From Opitutales bacterium (lineage in GTDB: Bacteria > Verrucomicrobiota > Verrucomicrobiia > Opitutales > UBA953), in assembly GCA_016463705.1 (NCBI GenBank), contig JAEMQU010000011.1, forward strand, positions 1-49,718: a stretch of DNA of 49,718 bases, given 5' to 3'. This document shows positions 16,825-25,033 of this stretch, in pieces. The translations under genes were made by a program, and so were the position numbers. The notes beneath the pieces are model-generated. The model did not search any database. It was not told the DNA's origin and worked only from the letters and a program-made list of their open reading frames with translations. Each line of letters opens with the position of its first letter. Within the stretch, counting starts at the first letter, position 1.

Positions 16825-17553
16825 ATGTCTCGTAAACATTCCGTTACTTTATCACTGGTTTTAATGACGTCGGTTCTCTTGCTCGTCGGTTGTGATGACA
16901 ACAAAGACACCGGTGCGAGAACGGTTGAACTCGATGATCCTGAATTTCGTCAAGGTCTCACCTACGGAAAACAACACGAGTCCCGTCGCGCACTCGAATG
17001 TTTCTTGCGGGTGATTGATACACGCAAGGGCGCAGCAGAGTCGCACCTCGAAGCCGGCCGCATGTACATCGACTTAAAAGAGCCCCTGCCCGCCATTTAT
17101 CATTTCAAAGAATACATTCGGTTAAAACCCACCTCCGAACAAAGCAAAATTGTTCGTCAGATGATTAAAACTGCCGAGAAACTTTATCTCGAACAAATCC
17201 CAGGCCGACCACTCGAGCCCGATGCCGTGGGCACGACTGATCAGTATGCCCAGCTTCAAAAATTAAAATCGGAGAACGAAAGATTAAAACGCGAAGTCTC
17301 CGAACTCTCCCGCATTAATAAAGTCAGCGAAGCCCCCATTACCAATTCAACAACCACGAGTACTAAAGTTACATCCACTGGTCCAAAGTCCTCGACGACC
17401 TACATCATTAAAGCGGCCGACACACTCTCATCCATCTCCCGAAAATTCTACGGTACCGATTCCAGAAAGACAGAAATTTTTAACGCCAATAAAACCAAGA
17501 TCAAAAATCCCTCTAAACTCGTGGTGGGTATGACGATTGAGATTCCGCAGTAG
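16825..17553 (+). CDS. TPR and LysM domain lipoprotein
   Basis: 242 residues. A lipoprotein signal ends at VLLLVGC (Cys23). Residues 35-110 form tetratricopeptide-like helices (RRALECFLRVIDTRKGAAES, LPAIYHFKEYIRLKP). Around 150-170 is a short coiled coil (LQKLKSENERLKREVSEL). After a Ser/Thr-rich linker there is a C-terminal LysM domain (YIIKAADTLSSISRKFYGTD, closing LVVGMTIEIP). The layout suggests an outer-membrane- or inner-membrane-anchored protein that binds peptidoglycan and holds partner proteins. recF starts two bases after its stop. Confidence 0.85.
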   Translation: MSRKHSVTLSLVLMTSVLLLVGCDDNKDTGARTVELDDPEFRQGLTYGKQHESRRALECFLRVIDTRKGAAESHLEAGRMYIDLKEPLPAIYHFKEYIRLKPTSEQSKIVRQMIKTAEKLYLEQIPGRPLEPDAVGTTDQYAQLQKLKSENERLKREVSELSRINKVSEAPITNSTTTSTKVTSTGPKSSTTYIIKAADTLSSISRKFYGTDSRKTEIFNANKTKIKNPSKLVVGMTIEIPQ

Positions 17554-17555
17554 TT

Positions 17556-18614
17556 ATGCGCATTACCCGTATTCGCACGGTCGACTTCAGAAACTTAGTT
17601 TTTGCGGATGTAAATACAGACAACCATCACGTTTTCTTGACCGGCGATAACGGCCAAGGAAAAACCAATTTACTAGAAGCAGCGGGCTTAGTTTCCACCT
17701 TTCGTTCTTTTCGCACCAACGAAATTACCCCGCTCATCCGCCAGAGCTGTAAAGAAGCACGCATCCGACTCGATATCCTGGACGGCTCCGGCGAACAGGT
17801 TGTCGAAATTCAATTAGCCAAAGGCTCACGTAAAGCCATCGTGAATAATACTCCCGTTCGTTCAGTCGCACAGCACTTAGGACTTTTTCCCACCGTTGTT
17901 TTTTGTTCAGATGATTTACGCTTAATCCGCGGACAACCTTCTAATCGACGTCGCTGGCTGGATGCAGCGATTGGGAGCACCGACGGAGTTTATCTGAACG
18001 CCGTGCGCGATTACCAACGTGCCCTCGAAGGTAGAAATGCTTTATTAAAAATGGAGAGACCGTCGGACGACGAATTGCGTGCGTTTGAGAAAATTATGAT
18101 CGCCGCGGCAGTGATCATAAATCAAACACGGGTAGCAGTAGTTCCTGAACTCGCTGAGACCTTACGTGCCACCTGCAACCGCTCGGGCTTTCCCAACAAA
18201 GGTGCGGATCTTATTTTCCAAGCCGATTGTCCGATTGAATCGCTGGCCGAGCTCTGGGAAAAAAATCGACCTGCGGAAAAAATCACGGGCACCACCTTAC
18301 GCGGACCACAGAAAGATGATTTTAACGTTCTCTTCGAAAATCAAGACGCCGCTGATTTTGCCTCCGAAGGTCAGCAAAGACTCCTCGTTTTAGCCCTTTG
18401 CTTAGGTCGATTAAAACGCGACGAGCTGCGCACCCCCACCCCTCCTGTGATTCTGGCGGACGATGTTCTCGGGGAACTCGACGATACCCGTAGACGAGCA
18501 TTTTGGCAGGAAGTAGGCGATTCTCATCAAGTAATTGCCACGGGAACCGTCCCACCCCCGTCCGGAAATTGGCTTACTTATAAAGTCAAAGACGGAACCT
18601 ATACCCTAGCTTGA
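17556..18614 (+). CDS. recF: DNA replication and repair protein RecF
   Basis: 352 residues, SMC-like ATPase that helps load RecA at single-strand gaps together with RecO and RecR. The Walker A motif is GDNGQGKT at residues 30-37. The ABC-type signature region is in DFASEGQQRLLVLALCLGR, and Walker B/D-loop is in VILADDVLGELDDTRR. RecF-specific segments FCSDDLRLIRGQPSNRRRWL and GTTLRGPQKDDF are present. The usual dnaA-dnaN-recF-gyrB context is absent. Here recF follows a TPR/LysM lipoprotein gene by two bases and precedes secG. No Shine-Dalgarno sequence precedes the ATG. Confidence 0.95.
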   Translation: MRITRIRTVDFRNLVFADVNTDNHHVFLTGDNGQGKTNLLEAAGLVSTFRSFRTNEITPLIRQSCKEARIRLDILDGSGEQVVEIQLAKGSRKAIVNNTPVRSVAQHLGLFPTVVFCSDDLRLIRGQPSNRRRWLDAAIGSTDGVYLNAVRDYQRALEGRNALLKMERPSDDELRAFEKIMIAAAVIINQTRVAVVPELAETLRATCNRSGFPNKGADLIFQADCPIESLAELWEKNRPAEKITGTTLRGPQKDDFNVLFENQDAADFASEGQQRLLVLALCLGRLKRDELRTPTPPVILADDVLGELDDTRRRAFWQEVGDSHQVIATGTVPPPSGNWLTYKVKDGTYTLA

Positions 18615-18657
18615 TTTTGGCGTTGTTTTATGGGCATCAGACCTCTTGGATAAAGGC

Positions 18658-19140
18658 ATGACCGACTTTCTGCTCTACGCCGCCGTTGTCTTCTTATTTT
18701 TAGTCAGCATCCTCGTTGTGCTCATCATCCTCATGCAGCCCCCCAGCGCCAACTCAGGAATGGGATCCGCTCTCGGTGGCGGTGCCGCCCAAAGCGTTTT
18801 TGGTGGTGAATCCACCAACGTCCTCACGAAAATGACGACGACCTTAACGGTCATTTTATTTGTTTTAAGTTTTGGTTTATACCTCGGTTTCGTGGCACGT
18901 GAAAACAAAGGACCGAAAGCCCTCACACCCGCACCGACCATCACCGCTCCCGCTAAACCGGAACCGGTTAAAGCTCCAGTGAGCGTAACTCCTGTCGCAC
19001 CTGTCGCACCTGCAAAACCTGTTGCCGCACCGGTTGCTACACCCGTCGCTCCAGCCACTAATTCCGTCAGCACACCTGCGGAGCCTGTTAAGTCTGAACC
19101 TGTCCCAGCTGCCCCCGCAGCCTCGGGCACCAATCAGTAA
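18658..19140 (+). CDS. secG: Preprotein translocase subunit SecG with Ala/Pro-rich tail
   Basis: 160 residues from ATG 18658; an in-frame TTG four codons earlier is possible. Two membrane segments are clear: LYAAVVFLFLVSILVVLII at residues 5-23 and LTVILFVLSFGLYLGFVA around 60-80. Between them is the conserved Gly/Ser loop (GMGSALGGGAAQSVFGGEST). This is the SecG layout, the accessory subunit of the SecYEG channel. The remaining 75 residues are a low-complexity Ala/Pro/Val tail (PVAPVAPAKPVAAPVATPVA), longer than in most SecG proteins. The following gene encodes a secreted LolA-like protein. Confidence 0.92.
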   Translation: MTDFLLYAAVVFLFLVSILVVLIILMQPPSANSGMGSALGGGAAQSVFGGESTNVLTKMTTTLTVILFVLSFGLYLGFVARENKGPKALTPAPTITAPAKPEPVKAPVSVTPVAPVAPAKPVAAPVATPVAPATNSVSTPAEPVKSEPVPAAPAASGTNQ

Positions 19141-19146
19141 TCCGCA

Positions 19147-19989
19147 GTGTCACGACTCTTACTCAGCTTGCTCATCTGCTGGGTGACTCTGTCATGCCCG
19201 ACTCCAAGCTATGCCCAAGGCAACTTTGATGACGACGGTTTTGCCCAATTAAACAGCGAGCAAAGCGATCAGGTCTTACAACTTTTTCGACAGTCAAGAA
19301 TCCCCGGTAATTTTTTTCTAAAGTTTAATATTATTCATAAACCGCGTCTCGGTGAAAATAAAAAGCCGGTCGAAGGCGCCCTCTGGGCCGGCTGGGCTGA
19401 CTTCGGACCGCAAGTGCGCGGCGAAATTTTTGATAGCGATGGACAAACTCAGCTGTCGTTCGTTGCCGTTAAAAATTTTAAACAATCATCTCTCTGGATT
19501 TCAAATAACCTAAAGCCAGCCCAAGCCGGAAATTCCCACGAAGCGAGTGAGCCCATCGTCCCAGGACTGATTCTAAGCGCTTTCGATATCAACCTACCCT
19601 TCACTCACTGGAAAGAAACCAAATACACAGCGACGCTAAGATCGCGTGGTCGCGGTGTGCATTTCTTCGAAGCGCTCAATCCAACCCAAAGTGAACCAGC
19701 AAAAGTAGTTTATGGAATTGATCGGACGTTCGGTGCGCTCACCGAAGCGACCTATTACAGTCAGACCGGAAAAATCACCCGAACCCTCAAAATTGAAGAC
19801 TTTGCGAAGGTCGATGGGCAATGGATGGTCAGCACCTGCAGTATTCGTGATGAGACGACGCGAGATATCGATATCTTAAAAATTACCGATGCGGCCGTAC
19901 GCATTAATTTACTCGAACAAACTTTTACGCCTGAATCCTTAGTTGAAAAAGCGAAATTCCCCACTCCCGCCGAGTTAAAGAATCTCTAA
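19147..19989 (+). CDS. Exported LolA-like (outer membrane lipoprotein-sorting) protein
   Basis: 280 residues with a signal peptide ending SYAQ|GNF, starting at GTG six bases after secG. The C-terminal half reads like the LolA/LppX beta-fold of outer membrane lipoprotein-sorting proteins. It contains VVYGIDRTFGALTEATYYSQ, TGKITRTLKIEDFAKVDGQW and ILKITDAAVRINLLEQTFTP. Such proteins sit in the periplasm and bind acyl chains or support beta-barrel assembly. I cannot tell whether this one serves lipoprotein transport, because the family is broad. Co-location with secG suggests a role in envelope protein export. Assignment rests on pattern resemblance, without alignment. Confidence 0.7.
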   Translation: MSRLLLSLLICWVTLSCPTPSYAQGNFDDDGFAQLNSEQSDQVLQLFRQSRIPGNFFLKFNIIHKPRLGENKKPVEGALWAGWADFGPQVRGEIFDSDGQTQLSFVAVKNFKQSSLWISNNLKPAQAGNSHEASEPIVPGLILSAFDINLPFTHWKETKYTATLRSRGRGVHFFEALNPTQSEPAKVVYGIDRTFGALTEATYYSQTGKITRTLKIEDFAKVDGQWMVSTCSIRDETTRDIDILKITDAAVRINLLEQTFTPESLVEKAKFPTPAELKNL

Positions 19990-19991
19990 TC

Positions 19992-20747
19992 ATGAGTGCC
20001 TCCGCTTTAAAAATTACCCAGTTCTGCCATCTGGTTACGAATAATAAGAAAATTAAGGATTTTCCGGGAGCCAACAATGGCCTGCAATTTCGGGGTAATC
20101 ATCAAGTTCGTAAAGTGGGTGCCGCCGTCGATGCCGGAGCCAAAGTTTTTGAGCAGGCGGCTAAACGGGGCGTCGATTATCTAATTGTTCACCACGGCAT
20201 ACATTGGTCGACCGTCTCTCCGAAAAACGAAGTTAAAAAACTCCGCCAAGCTGCACTCAAAAAAAGTAAACTGTCACTTTATTCAAGCCATCTCCCCCTC
20301 GATGCTCATCCGGCGATTGGTAATAATGCCTTAATCGCCCAAGACCTCGGTCTGAAAGTGGTGCGGTGGTTTGTCGATTTCGAAGGCCTGCCCATTGCCT
20401 GCATCTGTCGCGGTATCAGTCGGAAAAAATTAAGTCAGCGTTTAAAAAAGTCTTATCCGAAAACTTTTAAGGCGATTGAATTCGGATCAAAGAATCCGAA
20501 GTGGATTGCCATTCTCAGCGGTAGCGGACGCAGTGCGCTGCCCTATTTGAAGTCAGAAAATTGTGACACCCTCATCACCGGTGAACTGCGCGAAGAACAT
20601 TTTAACGAAGCCCAAGAACAAGGCTGGAATCTCTACCCTTGTGGACATTACGCGACCGAAACCTGGGGCGTGAAAGCACTCGCCGCTGCCGTATCAGCAG
20701 AGTTTGATATTCCTTGGGAGTTTATCTCGACCGACAATCCCCTTTGA
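19992..20747 (+). CDS. Nif3-like dinuclear metal centre protein (YbgI/YqfO family)
   Basis: 251 residues. The N-terminal NNGLQFRGNHQVRKVGAAVD, the metal-binding VHHGIHWS near residues 65-73, and the pair SSHLPLDAHPAIGNNALIAQ and CGHYATETWGVKALA near the C terminus are the conserved elements of the NIF3/DUF34 family. The His and Asp residues build a two-metal site inside a toroidal hexamer. The biochemical role is unsettled: GTP cyclohydrolase activity has been reported for one member and metal homeostasis proposed for others. gluQ follows two bases after its stop. The ATG lies two bases after the previous stop, so these genes form a tight operon. Confidence 0.92.
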   Translation: MSASALKITQFCHLVTNNKKIKDFPGANNGLQFRGNHQVRKVGAAVDAGAKVFEQAAKRGVDYLIVHHGIHWSTVSPKNEVKKLRQAALKKSKLSLYSSHLPLDAHPAIGNNALIAQDLGLKVVRWFVDFEGLPIACICRGISRKKLSQRLKKSYPKTFKAIEFGSKNPKWIAILSGSGRSALPYLKSENCDTLITGELREEHFNEAQEQGWNLYPCGHYATETWGVKALAAAVSAEFDIPWEFISTDNPL

Positions 20748-20749
20748 GC

Positions 20750-21604
20750 ATGTCGGACTATCGCGGTCGTATCGCTCCCACACCCACCGGCTTATTACAT
20801 GTGGGTCATGCGCGTACCTTCGCTCAAGCTGCTGAACGAGCTAAGCGTGCCCATGGACAACTCATATTTCGGATCGAGGATTTAGATGCTCAGCGCTGTC
20901 GCGATGAGTTCGCCCAGAAGTCGATGGAGGATTGTCGCTGGCTAGGTTTCGCGTGGAGCGAAGGTCCCGACGTCGTTGGCCCGTTCGGACCTTACATCCA
21001 GTCACAAAGAATCAAATATTATTCAGAAATCTGGAAACAATTACACGCTACTGGATTGATCTATCCCTGCGATAAATCACGCAAAGATGTGGAGCGCGCC
21101 TTGGTCGCACCTCACATTGAAGATGAGCAAGAGCCGATTTTTCCCATTGAATTAAGGCCGGATAAAAATCATGGCAACAATGCCACCGAACCCGGAAATC
21201 AAAATTGGAGATTCCGAATTCCTCTCGGCGAAGAAATTAAATTCCATGATGAATTACAGAGCGCCCAGTCATTCACCGCTGGAAAAGACTTCGGCGATTT
21301 TCTGATTTGGCGAAAAGATGGATTCCCCTCCTACGAACTGGCAGTCGTTGCCGACGATCATGCGATGAAAATTACCGAGGTAGTTCGCGGTGCCGACCTA
21401 CTCCTCTCCACTGCTCGACAGATTTTACTGTATCGCGCCTTAAATTGGACCCCGCCACAATGGGCTCATGTTCCCTTAGTAACGGACGCCCAAGGTCAGC
21501 GCTTAGCTAAGCGCACTCACAGTCTCTCCATCCAAGAACTACGCGAGAAAGGTATCACCGCCGAAGCTGTTTTAACTGCGCCCCTGAAGATACTCTCAAA
21601 TTAA
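20750..21604 (+). CDS. gluQ: Glutamyl-Q tRNA(Asp) synthetase
   Basis: 284 residues from ATG 20750, chosen because it gives the family start MSDYRGRIAPTPTGLLHVGHA. The class I HIGH motif is HVGH, and the KMSKS-like loop is RLAKR near residue 245. The protein lacks the anticodon-binding domain of full-length GluRS. That matches GluQ, which attaches glutamate to queuosine at position 34 of tRNA-Asp. RIEDLD near residue 42 is the glutamate/ATP site. The zinc ligands of the E. coli protein are incomplete: the CxC pair reads Cys-Asp-Lys. A short truncated GluRS-like paralogue is the alternative reading. Confidence 0.9.
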   Translation: MSDYRGRIAPTPTGLLHVGHARTFAQAAERAKRAHGQLIFRIEDLDAQRCRDEFAQKSMEDCRWLGFAWSEGPDVVGPFGPYIQSQRIKYYSEIWKQLHATGLIYPCDKSRKDVERALVAPHIEDEQEPIFPIELRPDKNHGNNATEPGNQNWRFRIPLGEEIKFHDELQSAQSFTAGKDFGDFLIWRKDGFPSYELAVVADDHAMKITEVVRGADLLLSTARQILLYRALNWTPPQWAHVPLVTDAQGQRLAKRTHSLSIQELREKGITAEAVLTAPLKILSN

Positions 21605-21649
21605 TCCAGTATTCATTGCCTTCGAAGCCCTAAGCCCTAGACCCACTTT

Positions 21650-22441
21650 ATGCAGTCCACCCGGATATTACTCGTAGATAACGGCTCACTCGAAGCCGCG
21701 ACGACCCTGGGTTTACGTCATCTTTCCCAAGAAGTAACGCGCATCATTGGTCACGAGGTCCATCCTGTTTCCGTTCTGCATTCTCAAAAAGTAGCTCCTG
21801 AACTTTTAGCTAATAAACCCGCACAGATTTTTTCCGAAGCAATCCTGCAAGCCGGTCGTGATGGAATTAAAAAAATAATCATACTCCCACTTTTCATGGG
21901 TCCGAGCCTGGCCATCACCGAATTCATTCCGGCACAGTTTACCCTCCACGCAACTAAAGACATGCAAATGGTTGTCGCCGATACCTTATTCGGTGCAGAC
22001 GGAGAACTTTGTGATATACTCATCGATAATCTCAAAGCCACTTCTTGGCAGAAAGATAAATCGACCGTCCTGCTCTGCGATCACGGCACTCCCATCATCG
22101 AAGTAAATCAGGTCCGTAATCTTTTAGCTGAAGAAATTCGCAAAAAACTTGGGTTAAATTCTCATCAATTATTGGCGTGCTCGATGGAGCGACGCGAAGG
22201 CGATCAATACGCTTTCAATGAACCGCTCTTGGAGTCTGCACTTTCGAAAGTATCCGCTCACGCCATTGTTCTCATGCAGTTCCTCCTTCCTGGTCGCCAC
22301 GCCGGAACGGGCGGCGATGTCGCAGAAATTTGCGAGAAGCACGCACCCACGGGTATCAGCTGGGAACTCAGTCCTTTGATTGGTACACACCCTAACCTAC
22401 CTCGCTTATTAGCCCGCCGATACAGCGAATTAAAGGCTTAG
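21650..22441 (+). CDS. CbiX-like sirohydrochlorin chelatase, two-domain
   Basis: 263 residues made of two CbiX-like halves. The second half has the expected metal-site histidines: His145 in LLCDHGTP and His217 in LLPGRHAGTGGDV. The first half has Asn at the matching position (LLVDNGSLEA, Asn11) and no histidine in LPLFMGPSLAITEFIP. Family members insert Fe or Co into sirohydrochlorin. Uroporphyrinogen methyltransferase and siroheme-dependent sulfite reductase are next door, so ferrochelation to siroheme is the likely job (inference). The gene converges on the methyltransferase gene, with stop codons overlapping at 22438-22441. Confidence 0.8.
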   Translation: MQSTRILLVDNGSLEAATTLGLRHLSQEVTRIIGHEVHPVSVLHSQKVAPELLANKPAQIFSEAILQAGRDGIKKIIILPLFMGPSLAITEFIPAQFTLHATKDMQMVVADTLFGADGELCDILIDNLKATSWQKDKSTVLLCDHGTPIIEVNQVRNLLAEEIRKKLGLNSHQLLACSMERREGDQYAFNEPLLESALSKVSAHAIVLMQFLLPGRHAGTGGDVAEICEKHAPTGISWELSPLIGTHPNLPRLLARRYSELKA

Positions 22442-23208
22442 AGAGTCTCTTCGAAACTGCCAGCCAGGTCGCTTAATTGCGAGTTCGTTACCACGACGCC
22501 GACCACGGCAATTAAAGGGGTCGGTAATGAATCTACATCTACCTTATTCTGTGCGAGATCCGTTAACTGAGTGAGCACATCTGTCGCGCCGACTTGTGAA
22601 ATCTTGGACAGCAATCGCACGGGCATATTTTTATCAGCACCCGCGTTAATTAATTTCTGAGCAACTTCGGATAATTTTTTAGCGCCCATGTATAAGCACA
22701 AGGTCGCACCCGTCTGCACATGCGCTGACCAATTCTGATCTGAACCATCGGCACAGTGACCGGTTAAAAATGTTACAGAGGCCGCTTTGCCTCGATGCGT
22801 TAAGGAAAAACCGGCATCCGCTCCCGCCGCAGTCGCCGCCGTGATTCCAGGAACTATTTCAAAAGGAATACCTTCACTCAACAAATGATCAATCTCCTCA
22901 CCGAGACGTCCGAAGATACAAGGGTCTCCGCCTTTTAATCTTACGACTAGGTTAGAGCGTTGGGCTTCGATACTGATGATTGAATTAATCTCAGCCTGCG
23001 TCACGGAATGAACGCCACATCTTTTACCGACCGAAATCACTCGAGCTTTCGGCGAGATCTCTTGGAGCAAATCATCACCCGGCAAACTATCATAAATAAC
23101 CACATCGGCCGCTCGTAAGTATTTCAAACCACGCACAGTGATCAGGTCAGGTGCCCCAGGCCCTGCCCCCACGAAGACCACCCGGCCACTGTTGTTATTG
23201 TTTACCAT
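22438..23208 (-). CDS. cobA: Uroporphyrinogen-III C-methyltransferase (SUMT)
   Basis: 256 residues. It methylates uroporphyrinogen III twice with SAM to precorrin-2, the first step towards siroheme and cobalamin. Motifs are the start VVFVGAGPGAPDLITVRGL, VVIYDSLPGDDLL and RLKGGDPCIFGRLGEEIDHL. FEIVPGITAATAAGADAGF and MGAKKLSEVAQKLINAG are also typical of SUMT. It is a stand-alone CobA/SumT without the CysG dehydrogenase-ferrochelatase domain; the adjacent CbiX-like gene could supply ferrochelation. It is transcribed away from the sulfite reductase gene, and a shared intergenic region of 70 bases may coordinate both. Confidence 0.95.
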   Translation of the reverse strand: MVNNNNSGRVVFVGAGPGAPDLITVRGLKYLRAADVVIYDSLPGDDLLQEISPKARVISVGKRCGVHSVTQAEINSIISIEAQRSNLVVRLKGGDPCIFGRLGEEIDHLLSEGIPFEIVPGITAATAAGADAGFSLTHRGKAASVTFLTGHCADGSDQNWSAHVQTGATLCLYMGAKKLSEVAQKLINAGADKNMPVRLLSKISQVGATDVLTQLTDLAQNKVDVDSLPTPLIAVVGVVVTNSQLSDLAGSFEETL

Positions 23209-23225
23209 GCATTTGACTTGACCTT

Positions 23226-23253
23226 AATATGTAATCATTGGTAATCTTATCAA
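23226..23253 (-). promoter_or_regulatory. Putative promoter for cobA in the divergent cobA/sulfite reductase region
   Basis: On the reverse strand TTGATA (23248-23253) and CATATT (23226-23231) are separated by 16 bases and lie upstream of the cobA start. The same 70-base gap holds TATAAA (23255-23260) on the forward strand towards the sulfite reductase gene. An inverted pair ATTGGT/ACCAAT spaced by about 23 bases surrounds these elements and could be an operator for a sulfur regulator; this is unproven. Confidence 0.35.
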
Positions 23254-23278
23254 GTATAAAATACAACCAATAACCACA

Positions 23279-25027
23279 ATGGAAAAGCCACTCACTAAGA
23301 ATGAATTCATGAAAGCCGAAAAGCCTGATTTATCGGGCAATATTCAGGCTACCTTGGCGGACCCCTCCCTCGATCGTTTCAGTGGCGACGACGAACAGTT
23401 CATCAAGTTCCACGGAATTTACCAGCAAGACGACCGCGATAAGCGCAAAACGGGCAAAGAATATTCCGTGATGGTACGCACGCGTCAGACCGGCGGGATT
23501 GTTCCTGCCTCTCAGTACATCGTGTACGACGAACTTTCTAGTCTATTTGCGAACGGAACTCTACGCATCACCTCTCGTCAAACTTTCCAATTCCACGGCG
23601 TACTCCAAAAAGGAATTGGTAATTTAATCAAATCCATCAACGAAGCTTTAAGCTCCACTCTCGCCACTTGCGGCGACGTGAATCGCAATGTTACTGCACC
23701 TTCTAATCCTCCGGTCGATTCCATCGGCGTCGCGGTTGATGAAGATGCTTTCGCGATCACTCGTGCACTGCTTCCTCGCACCACGGCGTATCACTCGATT
23801 TGGGTAGAGGGCGTATCACTCGATTTAGGCATTGGCGAAACAGTTACTAAAGCACGGGCCAGTGTCGTCGACCAAGCTAATCCTTACATGCCACCTCCTG
23901 CGGATAGCGATGATTCGGGTGCACCCGTCGATCCTCTTTACGGAAAAACTTATTTACCTCGTAAATTTAAGACCGGCTTCGCGATTCCTCCGAATAACGA
24001 TACCGATATTTTCACCAACGATATGGGCTATGTGGCTATCGTTGAAAACGGTAAATTAATCGGCTACAATCTTTTAGTCGGTGGCGGACTGGGTACCTCA
24101 CACGGTAATAAACTCACCTTCCCTCGCCTCGCTGACGTCATCGGTTTCATCACCCGCGAACAGGTCGTTGAAGTCGGCACTGCCGTCGTCGCCATTCACC
24201 GCGATTGGGGCGATCGCACCGACCGCAAACACGCGCGGATCAAATACGTCTTAGAAGAAAAAGGAGTAGAATGGTTCCGCAACGAACTCGCTCAGCGCCT
24301 CGGTGCTCCCCTGCCTGCCGCCAAGCCTTTCATCTTCAAAGGACAAGGCGATGCCTTCGGTTGGTTCAAACAATTAGATGGTCAATGGTTCCTCGGATTA
24401 TTTGTCGAAACAGGCCGCGTAAAAGACGCCGGTGATTACAAATTGAAAACGGCACTTCGCGCTATCGCTGAAAAATTTGGTCCCGTATTTCGTCTAACCG
24501 CGACACAGAATTTAATTCTTTCTGACATCAAAGAAGAAAATAAAGCGGCGATTGAGAAAATTCTCAACGACCATGGTTGCAGCATCGTATTCAATCCTGG
24601 CCTAATCAAAGGTCGCGGTATGGCTTGCCCTGCTCTGCCTACCTGTGGATTAGCCTTAGCCGAATCCGAACGGATTTTCCCAGCATTACTCGCGAAAATC
24701 GAGGACGCTCAAGCCGCCGCTGGTATCCCCAACGAAGAGCTCGTCGTACGTATGACTGGTTGCCCCAATGGTTGTGCTCGTCCTTACAACGCTGAAATCG
24801 GCCTCGTAGGTAAAGCTCCTGGTAAATACAATCTCATGCTCGGCGGAAACCGCGAAGGCACTCGCTTAGCCCGCACTTGGCGCGAATCCGTTTTACTGGA
24901 CGAAATTCCCGTAGCCATCGGTGGACTGTTCAAACAATACGCCCAAGAGCGGAAGAATGGACAAGCTTTCGGCGATTGGGTTAACGACGCCGCCATCTGG
25001 CCAGCTCCTACTACACCCGCTGCTTAA
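23279..25027 (+). CDS. Assimilatory sulfite reductase, siroheme hemoprotein (CysI/NirA family)
   Basis: 582 residues with two ferredoxin-like and two siroheme-Fe4S4 half domains. FHGIYQQDDRD and TLRITSRQTFQFHGVLQK match the N-terminal repeat of CysI-type proteins. Cluster and siroheme ligands are Cys450 and Cys456 (CPALPTC) and Cys495 and Cys499 (CPNGC). Reduction of sulfite to sulfide is preferred over nitrite because cysH, cysD and cysNC follow immediately. No CysJ flavoprotein is in the window, so the electron donor (ferredoxin or NADPH) is unknown. The ATG has no Shine-Dalgarno sequence. cysH starts six bases after the stop. Confidence 0.92.
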   Translation: MEKPLTKNEFMKAEKPDLSGNIQATLADPSLDRFSGDDEQFIKFHGIYQQDDRDKRKTGKEYSVMVRTRQTGGIVPASQYIVYDELSSLFANGTLRITSRQTFQFHGVLQKGIGNLIKSINEALSSTLATCGDVNRNVTAPSNPPVDSIGVAVDEDAFAITRALLPRTTAYHSIWVEGVSLDLGIGETVTKARASVVDQANPYMPPPADSDDSGAPVDPLYGKTYLPRKFKTGFAIPPNNDTDIFTNDMGYVAIVENGKLIGYNLLVGGGLGTSHGNKLTFPRLADVIGFITREQVVEVGTAVVAIHRDWGDRTDRKHARIKYVLEEKGVEWFRNELAQRLGAPLPAAKPFIFKGQGDAFGWFKQLDGQWFLGLFVETGRVKDAGDYKLKTALRAIAEKFGPVFRLTATQNLILSDIKEENKAAIEKILNDHGCSIVFNPGLIKGRGMACPALPTCGLALAESERIFPALLAKIEDAQAAAGIPNEELVVRMTGCPNGCARPYNAEIGLVGKAPGKYNLMLGGNREGTRLARTWRESVLLDEIPVAIGGLFKQYAQERKNGQAFGDWVNDAAIWPAPTTPAA

Positions 25028-25033
25028 TTTAAA

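Noticed and set aside
18675-19133. Open frame of 152 codons on the reverse strand over secG
   Set aside because: Gly/Ala/Thr-rich low-complexity mirror of the SecG Ala/Pro tail; SecG membrane segments on the forward strand are convincing.
23209-23278. Cobalamin, SAM or siroheme-related riboswitch before cobA or the sulfite reductase gene
   Set aside because: The gap is only 70 bases and contains no conserved riboswitch core that I recognise.
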